The notes under the pieces were generated by a model. That model ran no database searches. It was not told the origin of the DNA and was given only the letters and a program-made list of their open reading frames with translations. 64,000 nucleotides of DNA, from positions 1,115,098 through 1,179,097 of the forward strand of contig MNCI01003660.1 in assembly GCA_015680685.1 (NCBI GenBank), read 5' to 3'. Positions 1 through 11,124 of this stretch are shown piece after piece. The DNA is from Gnetum montanum. Taxonomy: Eukaryota > Streptophyta > Gnetopsida > Gnetales > Gnetaceae. Both the position numbers and the translations under genes were made by a program. Each line of letters starts with the position of its first letter. Position 1 is the first letter of the stretch.

Positions 1-135
1 CAACAGCACACACACATACTCACATTAACTACTGAGTCTATTTGGAGGTATCTAGGCCTTGGTGTTGCCAGAGACCAGTAATCACCTAAATCTTGTTCAA
101 GGACACTCGTTGGTGGTTGCATTCTAAACGGTCAC
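1..135. other. Unassigned left edge
   Basis: No gene or repeat boundary can be supported here. The resemblance to the second pararetrovirus copy, read as reverse complement around 21030, begins only near position 136. The stretch is less AT-rich than what follows and may be the end of a different repeat. Confidence 0.3.
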
Positions 136-1900
136 CAACAATGAGTCATTGAGCATACTAGATATAGAATATGATAGTCAAGCAAGTTAGAATAAGCTAG
201 CAATTACCTTATCTTATATCAAATAAAAATAAGTAATTCTTAGATATCAAAAGACTACAAAGGATGAAACTATACAAATAATCAAATTGCAACATTAGAG
301 TAATCAAACAACTAAAAAAATTCTTTCTATTACAAATAATTATTAGCAAGATGTTAGGTTCATATCTAGATAATTCCAAAAAAAGACATTAGGATCACCA
401 TCTCAAAAATCTTATCATGTGGAGTAAATTTATGGGACTTCATTCTTCTCACCCAAAAAGAAAAAAATTGAAAATCATTTCTTTAGACAAAAACAAGTTT
501 ATGTATTTAAAAATAGAAATATCTATACTTGTAAAATGGAAGAGTAGAAGAAGGAGCAAGCCAATCTTCACACATAGAATATTCAACAATCCAAGATCAA
601 AATCAAGATCCTACCATTATAATGAAGCCTATTAGTGACACATCTAAACATTTTAATCTAGATGACCTTACAAAAGAATAAAAAACTTTTGCAAAAACCA
701 TCCAGAATATTACGTTCTCCATAGTAGGCTCTTTAAATTCTTGGTGAAATCATATTCCAATCTCTATTAAATAAGTTTTTTATAATTGTACCAATAAAGA
801 TTTTTTGAACATGATATCTCATGAATTCATAAGAGTAAAAGCTTATATAGAAGAATCTTATAGAGAATAATTTTTTAGTTCTTCTCTTAAAAACATGTAT
901 TACCTAGAACCATATTGAGAACAAATGTCATTTTGGTATTATAGTGAAGGATTATTACATGATGAAACAACCAAAAAAAGTTTCATTAGTTCTTTTCTAT
1001 CTTTCTTCTTTGCTAAATATGAACATGAAATTAATAGTATTAGGAAGAAATTTTTAACAATGAATTTTTGAAAAATAGTATAATTCAAAAGATAGACACA
1101 CATCATGATGTGTTAAGAACTGAAGGCCCAAGAAGCCACTAAAAATTATAAGTCCCAATTTGGGAAAAATATCCTGTTACGACATTCATCCAGATTTTTA
1201 TGGATTCCAACCTTTTAAATTCACAAAATTTCCCAAATATTACAAGACATCTTCTTACTAATCCAAATCATAAAAGAATGCCCCCTAATTATGGCTATAA
1301 GTCTTGTAAAAATCCTTATCATAAAAAATATCAATTATTTCCATAGATGCTTCAATCATCTTGTCAATTCTATTATTTCCTATTTTCTTCATGGGAAAAA
1401 GCATTATGAAAAACATTCTTCTCAAAAGATTGAAATAATGAAAAAAGGAAAAATTGTACACAAAAAGTTAATACTCTTAATTTGTATAATATTAAAGACA
1501 ATCAATATGTATATCTTATTACAAATGATAAGGATCTGATTGATAAAGATATTGAAATATACTCACAATCTAAAAATGGGCAAAATCAAAAGGATAATTT
1601 TACTAATGATGATAACTCAAATTACGAGGTATCATATTGTAATACATTAATTTCCTCATTATATTTTGAATCAATAATTAGTAAATTTAGTAAACTTAGA
1701 TTACAAAGAGATAAAACTACAATTTGATATATCAATAAAACAACCTCTTTAGAAAGACTAATCAAAAAAAGAAAATAAATTCTAGCTAAATACCATGCTC
1801 AACAATTATGAAAGTACATGTATAAAAAGGTAATAGAATCTAAACATAAAGATCTTGAGCAGTGGGCACAAGAAGAGGAAGAGTATCACTTTGGAAGTTA
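136..1900 (+). pseudogene. Endogenous pararetrovirus, capsid-region remnant
   Basis: Decayed coding sequence of a Caulimoviridae-type virus integrated in the plant genome. The assignment rests on position: the same strand continues into recognisable protease (about 2130-2490) and RT plus RNase H (9645-10850). The open pieces are Lys- and Ser-rich (for example 417-635). A basic stretch near 1380-1440 contains HYEKHSSQK, reminiscent of a damaged zinc knuckle, followed by an acidic tail (1482-1727), the order expected at a capsid C-terminus. Stops and frame changes are frequent, so no protein can be made. Bases 136 to about 1300 reappear in reverse orientation at about 19831-21060. The capsid call is inference; the pararetrovirus identity is firmer because of the downstream enzymes. 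Confidence 0.6.
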
Positions 1901-2640
1901 TTTACAAACAATAGACTAAATAGATGAAGAACTTCAAATAGTTATACACACTCCTCTATCACAATCTATTTTAAGAAAAGCTAGGATAAACTAGTTTTAA
2001 AAATTTATCCAACATGCACAAGTAGAACTACATGGCTTAGAGTGTAAAGAAGTAGCATTTTAGGGTCAAAAATATGAGAAGAAAATACAACAAAAATAAC
2101 AGGAAAAAAATGATGCATACATCATTATGAATGTTGTTGTCCTTCCTATTTATACTTTTCAAATTAAGTTCCCTAAAATTAATACATATGATATTAATTC
2201 CATTTTAGATTCTAGAGAAAAATCTTGTTTGTGTAGATGGAAAGAACTTCCTAGAGATCTATGGAAACCTCACCCTCCTATACATGTGTAGTTCAACAAA
2301 CAAAAGGTAGTTACTAAATTTGCTTTATATGTATCATTAGTTATAGGAAAAGAACTTGTAACTTTATATTTTTTACATTGTGAATTACACAACTATGATT
2401 TACTAATAGAAACAAATGGATTAGATAAATTAAGTCCATATACTATAAATGTTAATCATGTTATTTTTAAAAATGTTACTTTCCCAAGGTTAAATAATTG
2501 TAGTAGTCATTTTCAAAAAGAAATAGAAAATAAAGTCATAAACATAAGCTAGGTTCTTAATGCATTAAATAAAAAAATCAAAATTTTAAAGTATTCACTA
2601 AAAAATTCTTACAATAAGCTTAGAGAATCCTAGAAATTTC
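1901..2640 (+). pseudogene. Endogenous pararetrovirus, protease-region remnant
   Basis: This stretch lies between the capsid-like part and the start of RT, where caulimovirids encode a retropepsin-type aspartic protease that cuts the polyprotein. A nearly open frame from about 2100 to 2560 shows ILDSREKSCLCRW near 2202-2240, which sits where an active site of the form D-S/T-G is expected. The Gly is Arg here. Downstream, the pattern of an aspartic protease flap and a second hydrophobic strand (VIGKELVTL, YDLLIETNGL) fits the family. A TAG at about 2290 interrupts the frame. Inactive. The family call rests on order and motif spacing that I read by eye. Confidence 0.6.
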
Positions 2641-2792
2641 AAAGACATTAAGAAGCATTAGTGTGAAATTCCATTGAAAAAGGAAATAGAATTAAATTCA
2701 AAATCACATCATATAGGTATGAACCCTTCATTAAGAAAAGAATGTGCTTAAGAAATAAATTAGCTTTTAGAAAAATAACTCATTGTTCCTAG
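2641..2792 (+). pseudogene. Endogenous pararetrovirus, N-terminal RT fragment cut by element A
   Basis: This is the start of the reverse transcriptase region, with the conserved approach to the first RT block (an acidic and Leu-rich helix followed by IVP in one frame). It stops abruptly at 2792, where the LTR of element A begins. The same RT block resumes immediately after the other end of A at 9645, and the bases CCTAG (2788-2792) and CCTGG (9645-9649) form a slightly decayed target duplication. Several in-frame stops are already present. Confidence 0.65.
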
Positions 2793-3632
2793 TGATGAGT
2801 GGCGAGGTACCCCTACACTCAACCATACGAATATGAGCATAACACACGTGATTCGGTCAAACTCTGCAGACTAAGTGCCTACATGCCTCATGGAACACTT
2901 AAGGTTAATTATTCATTATCTTCCCAGACTTACTTGTAGTTGTCACGATGTATGGTTAAGTAAGTCTGAGGTATATGATTTTTATGTCTTTTTTAGTTTT
3001 ATCTCCTATGCTGATAACGTGAAGGGTGGAGAGACTAATTACTAACTTTAACTAACTAACTAAGTCTAAATTAACCTAGTGTCAGCATCCATTCCCACTT
3101 ACTATTCACACCCTGAACCAATGCAACCTTGGTTACCAAATGCTAATCATTGCTGGGATCACCAAGTGTAACGCACATGCTCGAAGCGATCGTACTGAGG
3201 CACTTAACTAGGAGAGAAGGGTTGAGAGAGATTTAATAACTAATAAAGTGATTCAATGATAAATAGTAAATAACAATAAATAAAATCCTATTTACCCTAT
3301 TCCATGCACTGCAAGGTTTATCCAAGAAGTTCATCTTTATTTTCATACACAAATATGTGTTCAGGTACAATATCTGCTCGAATAGAGATCCATTCACTTT
3401 GGAGCTCCTACTACGGGCACATGGAAAATATTCTATCTCTAGAGAGGTAAAACTGTTAGAGTTTCCCTAACGGCTAGATCTAGACCCAAAAATAAGGGAG
3501 AGCTACCTCTTATTTATAAACTTGGTGGCACACCGCGATATCACATACGCAATATCATGAGGGATGCGATATCATAGTGGACACAATATCGTGTACACGA
3601 TATCATGACCCATGCAATATCACATCCCATCA
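2793..3632 (-). repeat. 3' LTR of element A
   Basis: The sequence begins TGATGAGTGG and ends ATCCCATCA. It matches 8854-9644 along its length, and in reverse complement the LTRs of D. Relative to the other A LTR it carries extra copies of a GATATC-centred palindrome at 3535-3625 in the U3 end. The TATA-like block (reverse complement of ttatttataa, near 3510) lies just beyond those palindromes in reading direction. Confidence 0.88.
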
Positions 3633-3641
3633 TATCCCCAT
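3633..3641 (-). other. Polypurine tract of element A
   Basis: The reverse complement reads ATGGGGATA and abuts the 3' LTR. The equivalent in D is ATGGGGGTA immediately before its 3' LTR. This is the expected plus-strand DNA primer site. About 100 bases upstream in reading direction are also conserved among A, C and D. Confidence 0.7.
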
Positions 3642-3811
3642 GACTAAATGAAAACTCGTCCTTGATTTCCTTACAAAATATTGGGATGGTATGGGATTAT
3701 TGACTCAAATGGAACTAATGGGATGACATGTGAACGAATCATCATTACAAGACAAGACAAAACTAGTGTTCACAAAAACAAGAGTGAACACCTTATACAT
3801 TAACATCAGGC

Positions 3812-4003
3812 CTAATTTGGCAGCTCAGAAAGAGAGAGAGAGAAAGAAGTGTTGTTGCTGCCAATGCCAAGATTGTGCCTTTCATTGTCCATCCGTAAGC
3901 GTGCCATCGATCTTGCTCCTTGCATAGCTACTTTAGCACCGATCCATTCCAAGTGTTCCCTCCAGATCCAAACTATTGTTGCATGATTGCCATCTACACA
4001 CAC
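3812..4003 (-). pseudogene. Conserved short reading frame near the 3' end of element A
   Basis: An uninterrupted 63-codon frame beginning MCVDGNHAT and containing HLEWIGAK and NERHNLGIGS. Element D has the counterpart at 62126-62350 (MCADGNHTP, HLEWTGAE, NERHNLGVGS). Roughly 60 percent of residues match by eye over the first 50. In both copies a pyrimidine- and TG-rich run ending in AG lies just upstream (GTGTGTAG here, GTGTGCAG in D), resembling a splice acceptor. I recognise no domain. It could be the end of a spliced Athila-type post-integrase gene or simply conserved untranslated sequence. Confidence 0.45.
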
Positions 4004-4485
4004 AACACAATCTTTATATTAGCAAGGGTAAATGAATCACAATGTAGTTGATACCTTGCTTCGGTGAAAGGGCCATTGGCTAGGTTGTGGTATGGCTGAT
4101 TGCGGGTCTGGAGATATAATATTGATGACTACCGAAGGTGTAGCGATTAGGAGAAAATCGAAAAAAATTGGGCCCCTGTACCCCCATGACTAATCACGAA
4201 CCGCCGGTAGCGATAGAATGCAGAAAGAAAAGGAATAAGAAAGATAGATAAAAAGAGACAACTATAACATCGATGAAATGGATGTCAACATGGAAATGAA
4301 AAAAATAAAATTAATTGCAAAAATTTTAAGGGAAAGAATTTAATTGGTGCACCAAAGAGGAATGTCAGTGGGTCCTCCCCAAAGCAAGCTCATGCCCTTA
4401 ATGCCCTGACAAACCCACATGCAAATAGTCCGTAGGCTCTAGGAATGTCATTTGGAACAAGAGTTAAAGTCTTAACCGCAATAAT

Positions 4486-4936
4486 TTACCAAAAAGAAAA
4501 CAATGTGTCAACCAAAATATACACTAATGGTATAATCAGTAATGAGGTGAACAATGGAGAGAAGGATGGAGAGAAGAGAATGGAATGGAGTCTCAAGAAC
4601 AAGGTGGTGTACAACCCCTTGTGTAGTTCATGATTAATGTGACTTAGCAGGTCCCATTCCAAGTCCAGAACCACTTCCAGTGACTTCGCATTAATAGATT
4701 CAGCTGATCCATCCTCTTGAAGTAACAACAATTCCTTCACCCAAGAGCCACTACCAGTCAAACGAAATGAAGGAGAAGACAATGGGAAGTGAGAAGGCCT
4801 TAATTAGAGGGAACATTTTTATTTTGAGTTCCAAAACCAGTGCTTGTAGCCCAAATTTATTTCGTCTAAGAGGTGTGCTTTGAATTCTCACTTTCTCTTC
4901 TTTTTTTTTTGTGTTTATGCATGAGAACCACACCAT
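4486..4936 (-). pseudogene. Post-integrase reading-frame remnants in element A (env-like position)
   Basis: There are two overlapping open pieces, 4936-4751 and 4782-4486. The first has KVRIQSTPLRRN and the second INAKSLEVVLDLEWDLLSH followed by a hydrophobic tail (SLLIIPLVYILVDTLF) that could span a membrane. Element D preserves the same words in the same order at 61190-61660 (KVRIQRTPLRKN, INAKSLNV, DLEWDLLSH, VVYILVDALF). Athila elements often carry an envelope-like gene between integrase and the 3' LTR, so that is the likeliest identity. No signal peptide or cleavage site is visible, so this remains tentative. Confidence 0.4.
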
Positions 4937-5439
4937 GCAAAGACTTTGTTATTTTTATTGCTTAGCTTCCCAATAATTGGGTAACGTCGAAGCAACAACA
5001 AAACTCAAGAAGAAAACATCCAAGAACCCAAGAGAATGGCCAACACAAATGCATCAAGTTCCCTTGAAGTCACACCCTTTTCAATCCTTGAGTCCTTCCT
5101 TAGCTTGAGAAATACCCAGTCACCGATTCGTTATAGTTCTTATTGGAAAGGGACTGTACATTTCCAAGCTGAGAGGGACCATAGAAATTGGTGGATGTAT
5201 GGATGAAGTGAACTCATTGCCTGCCATAGCAAAAGAACCATACCTTAGTATCAATATCATAACTTAAAGGTAAAAATCAAACATTATCAATCAATATGAA
5301 AATAGTTCATACCATCATGAAGAACACTTATTGGGTGACAAACTTACAAGGTGGATAACACACGCACACATACACAAAAAAATGAAAAAGTATAACGATG
5401 TTGTAAAAAAAAATAAGAAAATTTAAAGAAATTTGTAAA

Positions 5440-5590
5440 ACAAAAATGTGTAAAAAAAACATGGAAAACAAAAACGTGTAAAACAAAAACATGGGAAACA
5501 AAAATGTGTAAAACGAAAACATGTAAAACAAAAACGTGGAAAACAAAAATGTGTAAAACAAAAATGAGTAAAAAAAATTAAAAAGAACTA
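5440..5590. repeat. Minisatellite of about 18 bases in element A
   Basis: About eight imperfect copies of a unit like aaaacaaaaacgtggaaa. Element D has a shorter T-rich version of the same place (60660-60750), so the array expanded in A. The long minus-strand frame across it (rich in FLFYTFLF) is a by-product of the repeat. Confidence 0.7.
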
Positions 5591-5667
5591 AGGGCCCCAA
5601 ATGATTAGAATAGGTGGCCATCTCCCCCATGACTGAATGGAAAGGGAGAGATCCAAAATAATGAGCG

Positions 5668-6360
5668 CCTATTTGAATTTCTTAAAAGTGCCCAACTTCT
5701 CCCCATTGATGTTCTTAGGTTAAGGGGAGGAAGTCGATGACGCTCATACTCCAATGTGTCTATGCCTTCGTTATGGGCATGAGTTGTTCCCCTAGTTTGT
5801 TCCTTGCATATTTGTTGGTTGCTCTTTCTAGTAGCTGTCAACCATGTGGTGTCTACTACTTGTTGTGTGGTTGCTACATATAGGCATCTTTGTTGCAGAG
5901 TTTCTAGGGCACACCTATTGCATGGAGGAGATGTTGAGCATTCCTCCATGTCATCACCCGATGAATCACTATATGTGATGCATGCAACTTTCTTCTTCTT
6001 GATCTTCCCATAAATATTTACCTTAGATATCTCCAAGGAAAGATCACGAATTCCTAGGCATGTGTCTATTGTACTTAGCCATGNCGGTTCGTTCCCAGCA
6101 ACTTGGAGGTAGATTAAGGGACTTCCATGGTTAGATAGTTTCCTAGGAAGGTGGCCTACCTTGATTCTATCGGTTATAGTATGTGTTAACATAACTGTAT
6201 GCGTTAAGATCTGTTGTTGGACTGAAGGGTGCTCTGAAGCCTTATGTGTTGGAGGAGCGTACCTAGACTCAACTTCTTGTTGTTGTGATAGCTTTTCTGG
6301 GCTTTTGGTTCTGAAGAAAGGTCTTCTCTTTTTGTGGTTTTCAGAACCAGAAGTGGGTTG
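5668..6360 (-). pseudogene. Protease-region remnant of element A, catalytic site deleted
   Basis: The frame from 6192 downward begins MLTHTITDRIKVGHLPRKLS and matches the D protease region at 56934-57690. In D the sequence GNEP is followed by CKALLDSGS, the aspartic protease active site. In A, GNEP is followed directly by WLSTIDTCLGI, which lies about 247 bases later in D; an ambiguous base (n) sits at 6084 on the junction. The catalytic Asp is therefore gone. The downstream KIKKKKVACITYSD matches D. At about 5667 the frame runs straight into the 3' region, marking the second deletion. Confidence 0.75.
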
Positions 6361-6390
6361 AATTTTTACAGCTCTTGTAGCATTTCATGG

Positions 6391-8714
6391 CTACGGTTGA
6401 GTGGGGAGTTCCCCTTGCATTGTTGGAGCAAGAGGTGTTGTGGGAACTACCGGTTGAAGAGGTGCGGATGGATTATGAGGATGGTATGGGTATGGAGCAT
6501 CTCCTGGAGGAGAAGTAGTCCTTCTAAAGTACTCCTGAACTTGGTAGTGACGTTGGGAAGTTGTGTGACCCATGAGGTCACTTGGAGAAATCGACTGTTG
6601 CACGTAATATCCATATGGATTAGGCTACCGGTAAGGGTACTGTTGTTTCAGCGGTGGCATACCCCATGACTGTGGGTATTGCCACTGCTGATGTTGTCCG
6701 ATGGGTTGTGGTGGAGTTCCACTTGGATAGTACATCAATGATTGGTGGAACTGTCTTGGGTTACCTTGGGGATAAGGTAACCTTCGAGGTGTATACCGTT
6801 TGTTAAGTCTCGGGTTGAGTGCATACACCCCAGACTCTTGTAGATGTGAGATGATTGGACAACATCCCTTAGGATGGTCATATTGGCAAATCTCACATCC
6901 ACCTTCATTGTCTAAATCTGAATCCACAACCTCATCGAAGATAACTATTTTCCCCTTACCCTTGTCACGTGTAGGGCCTGAATCTCTCTGCTTTTTCTTA
7001 TCTTTGTCACTACTTCGTTCCTCCTTAGACTCCTCTACAATTTTCAGGACAAGTTCAAGTCTACTATCCAAGGAGTCTTGTATCTAATCTACCTTAGCCG
7101 CCACTTCTGTTGTTAACTTCTGAAGCATCAAAGTTTTTCTGTTCAGCAACTCTTCAAGTGATGACTCATCCTCTTCATCACAAAATCTCACTCCCTTCTT
7201 TCGAAGAGAGGGATCACGGTTATTTTCTTCGACACTTTCTCTTTTTCGTAGCTCCCCTTCTTCTTTGGCTACTTGTTCCAACAATCGATGAATCTCATGG
7301 GATCTAAGTTTTGATAGCCTCCCTTGGGCATAAGTCCCAAGGATTCTCCTAGTTTCATACCTTAGCCCATCTACGATGTGGTGGAGTTGATCCCGCTATG
7401 CGTAACCATGGCCCGGAAATGATGTAGCAATGCGTAGTAGCAGCCCATGGCAGCATCCCGCTTCATGAGTACCTTGCTTCCACCCTTGGATCTGCTTACG
7501 CAAATTAGACACTCTGGTGTATGTTTGATATTTATCGTTGAAGAGTTCTAACATCGTACTCCACCTCCTGATGGTTTCCGGCTCTAAGGACTGATACCAA
7601 CTCTCTGCTTCCTTGATGAGTTTCCTGGGAAACAACTTTAGTTTCTACCACTCATTCTCTATGTTTTGCAAGATGCAGGCATCATGGAATGCCTATAAAT
7701 GATTTTTCGGATCAACATTATATTCCCCCCTCAAATCGTGGGATGTTATTCATATCTAAGCGCTTGATCTGACTATCTTTTAAATGCGTTGTGGGTATCC
7801 TAACTACCTCCGTGATATCTAGCATACTTCGGGTGACAAGTAGGGGTTCATCATGATCATCTCTTTCATGACATTTATGATGTCTACGTTGTTCCCTACT
7901 TTCCCTTTGTTCATGCCCTTGTCCTCGCTCTCGAATCTCTCGTTGAGGTCTCTCATTTCGCCTACCTCTATCCTCACCGTTATGCTCTTGATGGCTGCGT
8001 CCTAATGTGGAAGGAGAGGGTGAATGATGTGAACAAGAGGAAGAAGAAGGAGAACCATCATCATGACAATGTTTCTTACCTTCTCTTCTGTGGCTTCGAC
8101 CCTGATCGTGATGACGATCTGAGTGCCTATCCTTGTCATGTGTTGTTGTTCCCTCAGTGAACAGTTGGTGTTCACAGGGATCAGAACTAGGGTTGTGTAT
8201 CGTGGAGCGTAGGTTCTGATACCCCACCTCCTCACTATCATTAGGAGGGGGAAAATCTTTCGATAGAGAACCCGTTATAAGTGGTTCACCATCTCCAATT
8301 TCACTTAGGATGTGCGGGACCTCTTTGCCCTTTAACAGTGTATGTTGGCTCTCCTACCTTGAGTCCCTCATACGTTATGCGGATGTAGGATAGTAATCCC
8401 TTGTGTCAAAATCACCTATAACGTATTTAGCATAGAGCTGAGTCATGCTAATTTGTGCCAAAGCACGGAAGAGCATGTTAGGGACGGCACGATCTAGAGG
8501 TCACACTATGTTACCTTGCAAATCTCTCAAGTGCATATGTTCATCTTGATGGAGGATAAAAGTAAAATTGGGGATGTACTCATCAGGATGAGTATATTCC
8601 ACCCTATATTGTTGAGGAACTAGCTGATTTTGGTTATGTGTTTTAGATGGCCGACTGTTCTTTGTATGATCCCTAGGTGGTGAATTACTTTTATAAGAAG
8701 AAGATTAAGACATG
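6391..8714 (-). pseudogene. gag: gag of element A
   Basis: Gag builds the particle that packages element RNA. Reading leftward from about 8714, the pieces are an N-terminal section like that of D (8714-8240), a His-, Arg- and Ser-rich linker (8227-7800), the retrotransposon gag domain near 7770-7396 (LDMNNIPRFEGG, ESWYQSLEPETIRRW, LELFNDKYQ), a charged helical part (7284-7084), and CEICQYDHPKGCCP (about 6890-6850) as a knuckle-like Cys cluster. A Pro- and Gln-rich tail ends near 6391. Stops and frame changes separate the pieces. The order matches D (54303-56850) and C (45343-42986) and supports a shared family. Confidence 0.75.
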
Positions 8715-8834
8715 GTGTCTTATCAATGTGCTAATTAAGTGTTATATAATTTTTGTTAATTAACCATAAGGTTTGTTTAAGCTCCCAATGATGTGAATGA
8801 TTTCTTATGTTCTACTTAGCGCATAAACACCTAG

Positions 8835-8852
8835 TCCTCGGCAACGGTGCCA
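8835..8852 (-). other. Primer-binding site of element A (tRNA-Asp type)
   Basis: The minus strand reads TGGCACCGTTGCCGAGGA, one base inside the 5' LTR. This matches, with two changes, TGGCGCCGTTGCCGGGGA, the complement of a plant tRNA-Asp 3' end used by Athila elements. D has TGGCGTCGTTGTCGAGGA at 54258-54275. Confidence 0.75.
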
Positions 8853-8853
8853 A

Positions 8854-9644
8854 TGATGAGTGCCGAGGTACCCCTACACTCAACCATATGAATACGAGCC
8901 TAACACACACGATCCGGTCAAACTCTACAGACTAAGTGCCTACACGCCTCATGGAACACTTAAGGTTAATTATTCGTTGTCTTCCCAGACTTACTTGTAG
9001 TTGTCACAGTGTATGGTTAAGTAAGTCTGAGGTATATGATTTTTATGTCTTTTTCAGTTTTATCTCCTATGCTGATAAGGTGAAGGGTGGAGAGACTAAT
9101 TACTAACTTTAACTAACTAACTAAGTCTGAATTAACCTAGCATCAGCATCTGTTCCCACTTACCGTTCACACCCTGAACTAATGCAACCTTGGTTACCAA
9201 ACGCTAATCATTGCTGGGATCACCAAGCATAATGCACGTGCTTAAAGCGATCATACTGAGGCACTTAACTAGGAGAGAAGGGTTGAGAGAGATTTAATAA
9301 CTAATACAGTGATTCAATGATAAATAGTAAATAACAATAAATAAAATCCTATTTAGCCTATTCCATGCACTGCAAGGTTTATCCAAGAAGTTCGTCTTTA
9401 TTTCGTACACAAATATGTGTTCAGGTACAATATTTGCTTGAATAAAGATCTGTTTACTTTGGAGCTCCTACTACGAGCACATGGAAAATATTCTATCTCT
9501 GGAAAGGTAAAACTGCCAAAGTTTCCCTAAGGGCTAGATCTAGACCTAAAAATAAGGGAGAGCCACCTCTTATTTATAGACTTGGCGATGCACTGCGATA
9601 TCGCGTACGCAATATTGCAACCCATGTAATATCGTGTCCCATCA
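8854..9644 (-). repeat. 5' LTR of element A
   Basis: The sequence starts TGATGAGTGC and ends GTCCCATCA, followed by CCTGG. It is homologous to 2793-3632, with shorter palindromic content at the U3 end. Differences between the two A LTRs are mostly G/A and C/T exchanges. Confidence 0.88.
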
Positions 9645-10850
9645 CCTGGCATGGTAAATTTGCATCTACTTCTTTTTATTTAAATAAGAGAGTATAGAAA
9701 ATTTAAGGAAAAAAGATTAGTGGTTAATTATAAACCATTAAATCAACATATAGAATCTCACTTGCATCTCATAACATCTAAATATTATCAATATTTTAGA
9801 ATTTAGGGTTCCCATGTTTATTCAAAATTTGATCTTAAGTTAGGTTTTGGCAAATAGGCATCATAGAAAAAGATAGATGGAAGACTACCTTCATGGTTTC
9901 TCAAGGATTATTTGAATGGTATATTTTATCATTTGAACTCAAGACAATACCATCAATTTTAAAAGCATGTATGAATCAAATATTTTATTCTTTAGGAAAT
10001 GTTATAGTCTACATTGATGAAATTTTAGTTTTTATTAAATATATTTGTGATGATTTAAACCATCTAGAGCAATTTTACTAGAAAGTTAAAGAAAATGGTC
10101 TTGCTCTCTCTCCAACAAAAATGGCTATTGAAGTTCCATAGATATAATTTTTAGGACTGCAAATATTGGGAGGATAAATTTAAATGTAAGATCATATTGT
10201 TGAGAAACTAAAACAATTCATAGATATTATTAATGCAAAAACCCAGTTGCAACAATTTCTTGGCTTCGTAAACTACATTTTAGGATTTTATGTAAATGTT
10301 GCTATTGACTAAGAATTACTCAAAAAGTAACTTACTAAAAATCCTCCAATGTGAACTATTGATCATACTCTAGTCAAAAGAATTAAAGAAAAGGTAAAAG
10401 ATTTACCTAAGCTCAAACTTTGTAGAAATGATTTTAAAATCCTTAAAATAGATGATTTAGGAAACTTTTGGGTAGCATTACTAAAAGAACAAGAACATAA
10501 AAAAGAAGAAATTTGTAGGTACACATCTAGATATTTCAATAAAACATAACATAAGTATCATAGCACCCATAAGGAGATACTAGCCATAATCAAAGATATT
10601 GAAAGTTTCAAAATATTTCTCCAAATTAAAAAATTTCTTGTACATTCTAATCTAAAGTATTTTAAAAGTATTCTCCAAATAAAAATATCAATAAGGTTTC
10701 TTATTCTAGATTATTAAGGTGATCATTATAGTTTTGTAATTTTGATTTTGATGTTGAATTCATAGAAGGTAAATATAATAATCTTGTAGATTATTTAACT
10801 AATGAATTTAATAATACTTCTTGAGATATTTTAGAATTTTTAATAAGGTA
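9645..10850 (+). pseudogene. Endogenous pararetrovirus, RT and RNase H remnant
   Basis: Core replication enzymes of a Caulimoviridae-type virus, decayed. Visible in order are the RT block leading to LVINYKPLNQH-like sequence near 9720-9745, a FDLKLGF block (9830), SFELKTIPSI (9928), and the catalytic box at 10010-10021 reading YIDE rather than YIDD, so one metal-binding Asp is lost. Next come LQQFLGFVNYI (about 10250), the RNase H entry LKIDDLGNFWVALL (about 10445-10490) where TDAS is usual, and YHSTHKEILAI (10558-10590). A final FDFDVEFIEGKYNN block near 10745-10785 closes RNase H. Several frames are stitched by TAG, TAA and indels. Identity is strong from motif order. Confidence 0.85.
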
Positions 10851-11124
10851 GGGATGGTAAGAGAGATCTTCTACATTCATCAAACATGCAACTATATAAG
10901 AACATAATCTATCACCAAAAGAATTTTTTGTTTTAAATAACCATTATAGGTAGATTTTTGACTAGTTTGTAGACCATGTTGTTTGTGTATCTAACTTCTC
11001 ATATGTATACCAAGTTAAGACAAAACCAGCTCTTCATGCTCCTAATCTAAACTAATATTATGTAACCAAAAATTACCTTGAAATCCATAATTATGGCATT
11101 TATGAGAATGGTCCTTACCATACC
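10851..11124 (+). pseudogene. Endogenous pararetrovirus, C-terminal segment cut by element B
   Basis: Coding-like sequence continues after RNase H with PALHAPNLN and YYVTKNYLEIHNYGIYENGPYHT just before the LTR of element B at 11125. A compatible, well-preserved open stretch starts on the far side of B at about 17810. I do not recognise a named domain; some caulimovirids have extra C-terminal polyprotein sequence here. Confidence 0.55.

Larger units (their letters stand above)
2793..9644 (-). mobile_element. Element A: internally deleted Athila-like LTR retrotransposon
   Basis: This 6.85-kb LTR element reads on the minus strand. Its LTRs start TGATG and end CATCA on the plus strand. The left LTR is 840 bases and the right 791. 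The flanking five bases are CCTAG and CCTGG. The primer-binding site is complementary to the 3' end of tRNA-Asp, as is usual for Athila. Inside are gag, a protease region without its catalytic site, and a 3' region. RT, RNase H and integrase are absent: the sequence passes directly from the end of protease to the 3' region at about 5667, whereas element D has about 2.85 kb there. It is a non-autonomous (TR-GAG-like) derivative. Confidence 0.85.

Noticed and set aside
5328-5630. A 100-codon minus-strand frame rich in Phe, Leu and Tyr resembling a membrane protein
   Set aside because: It is the translation of an 18-base minisatellite plus T-rich sequence.
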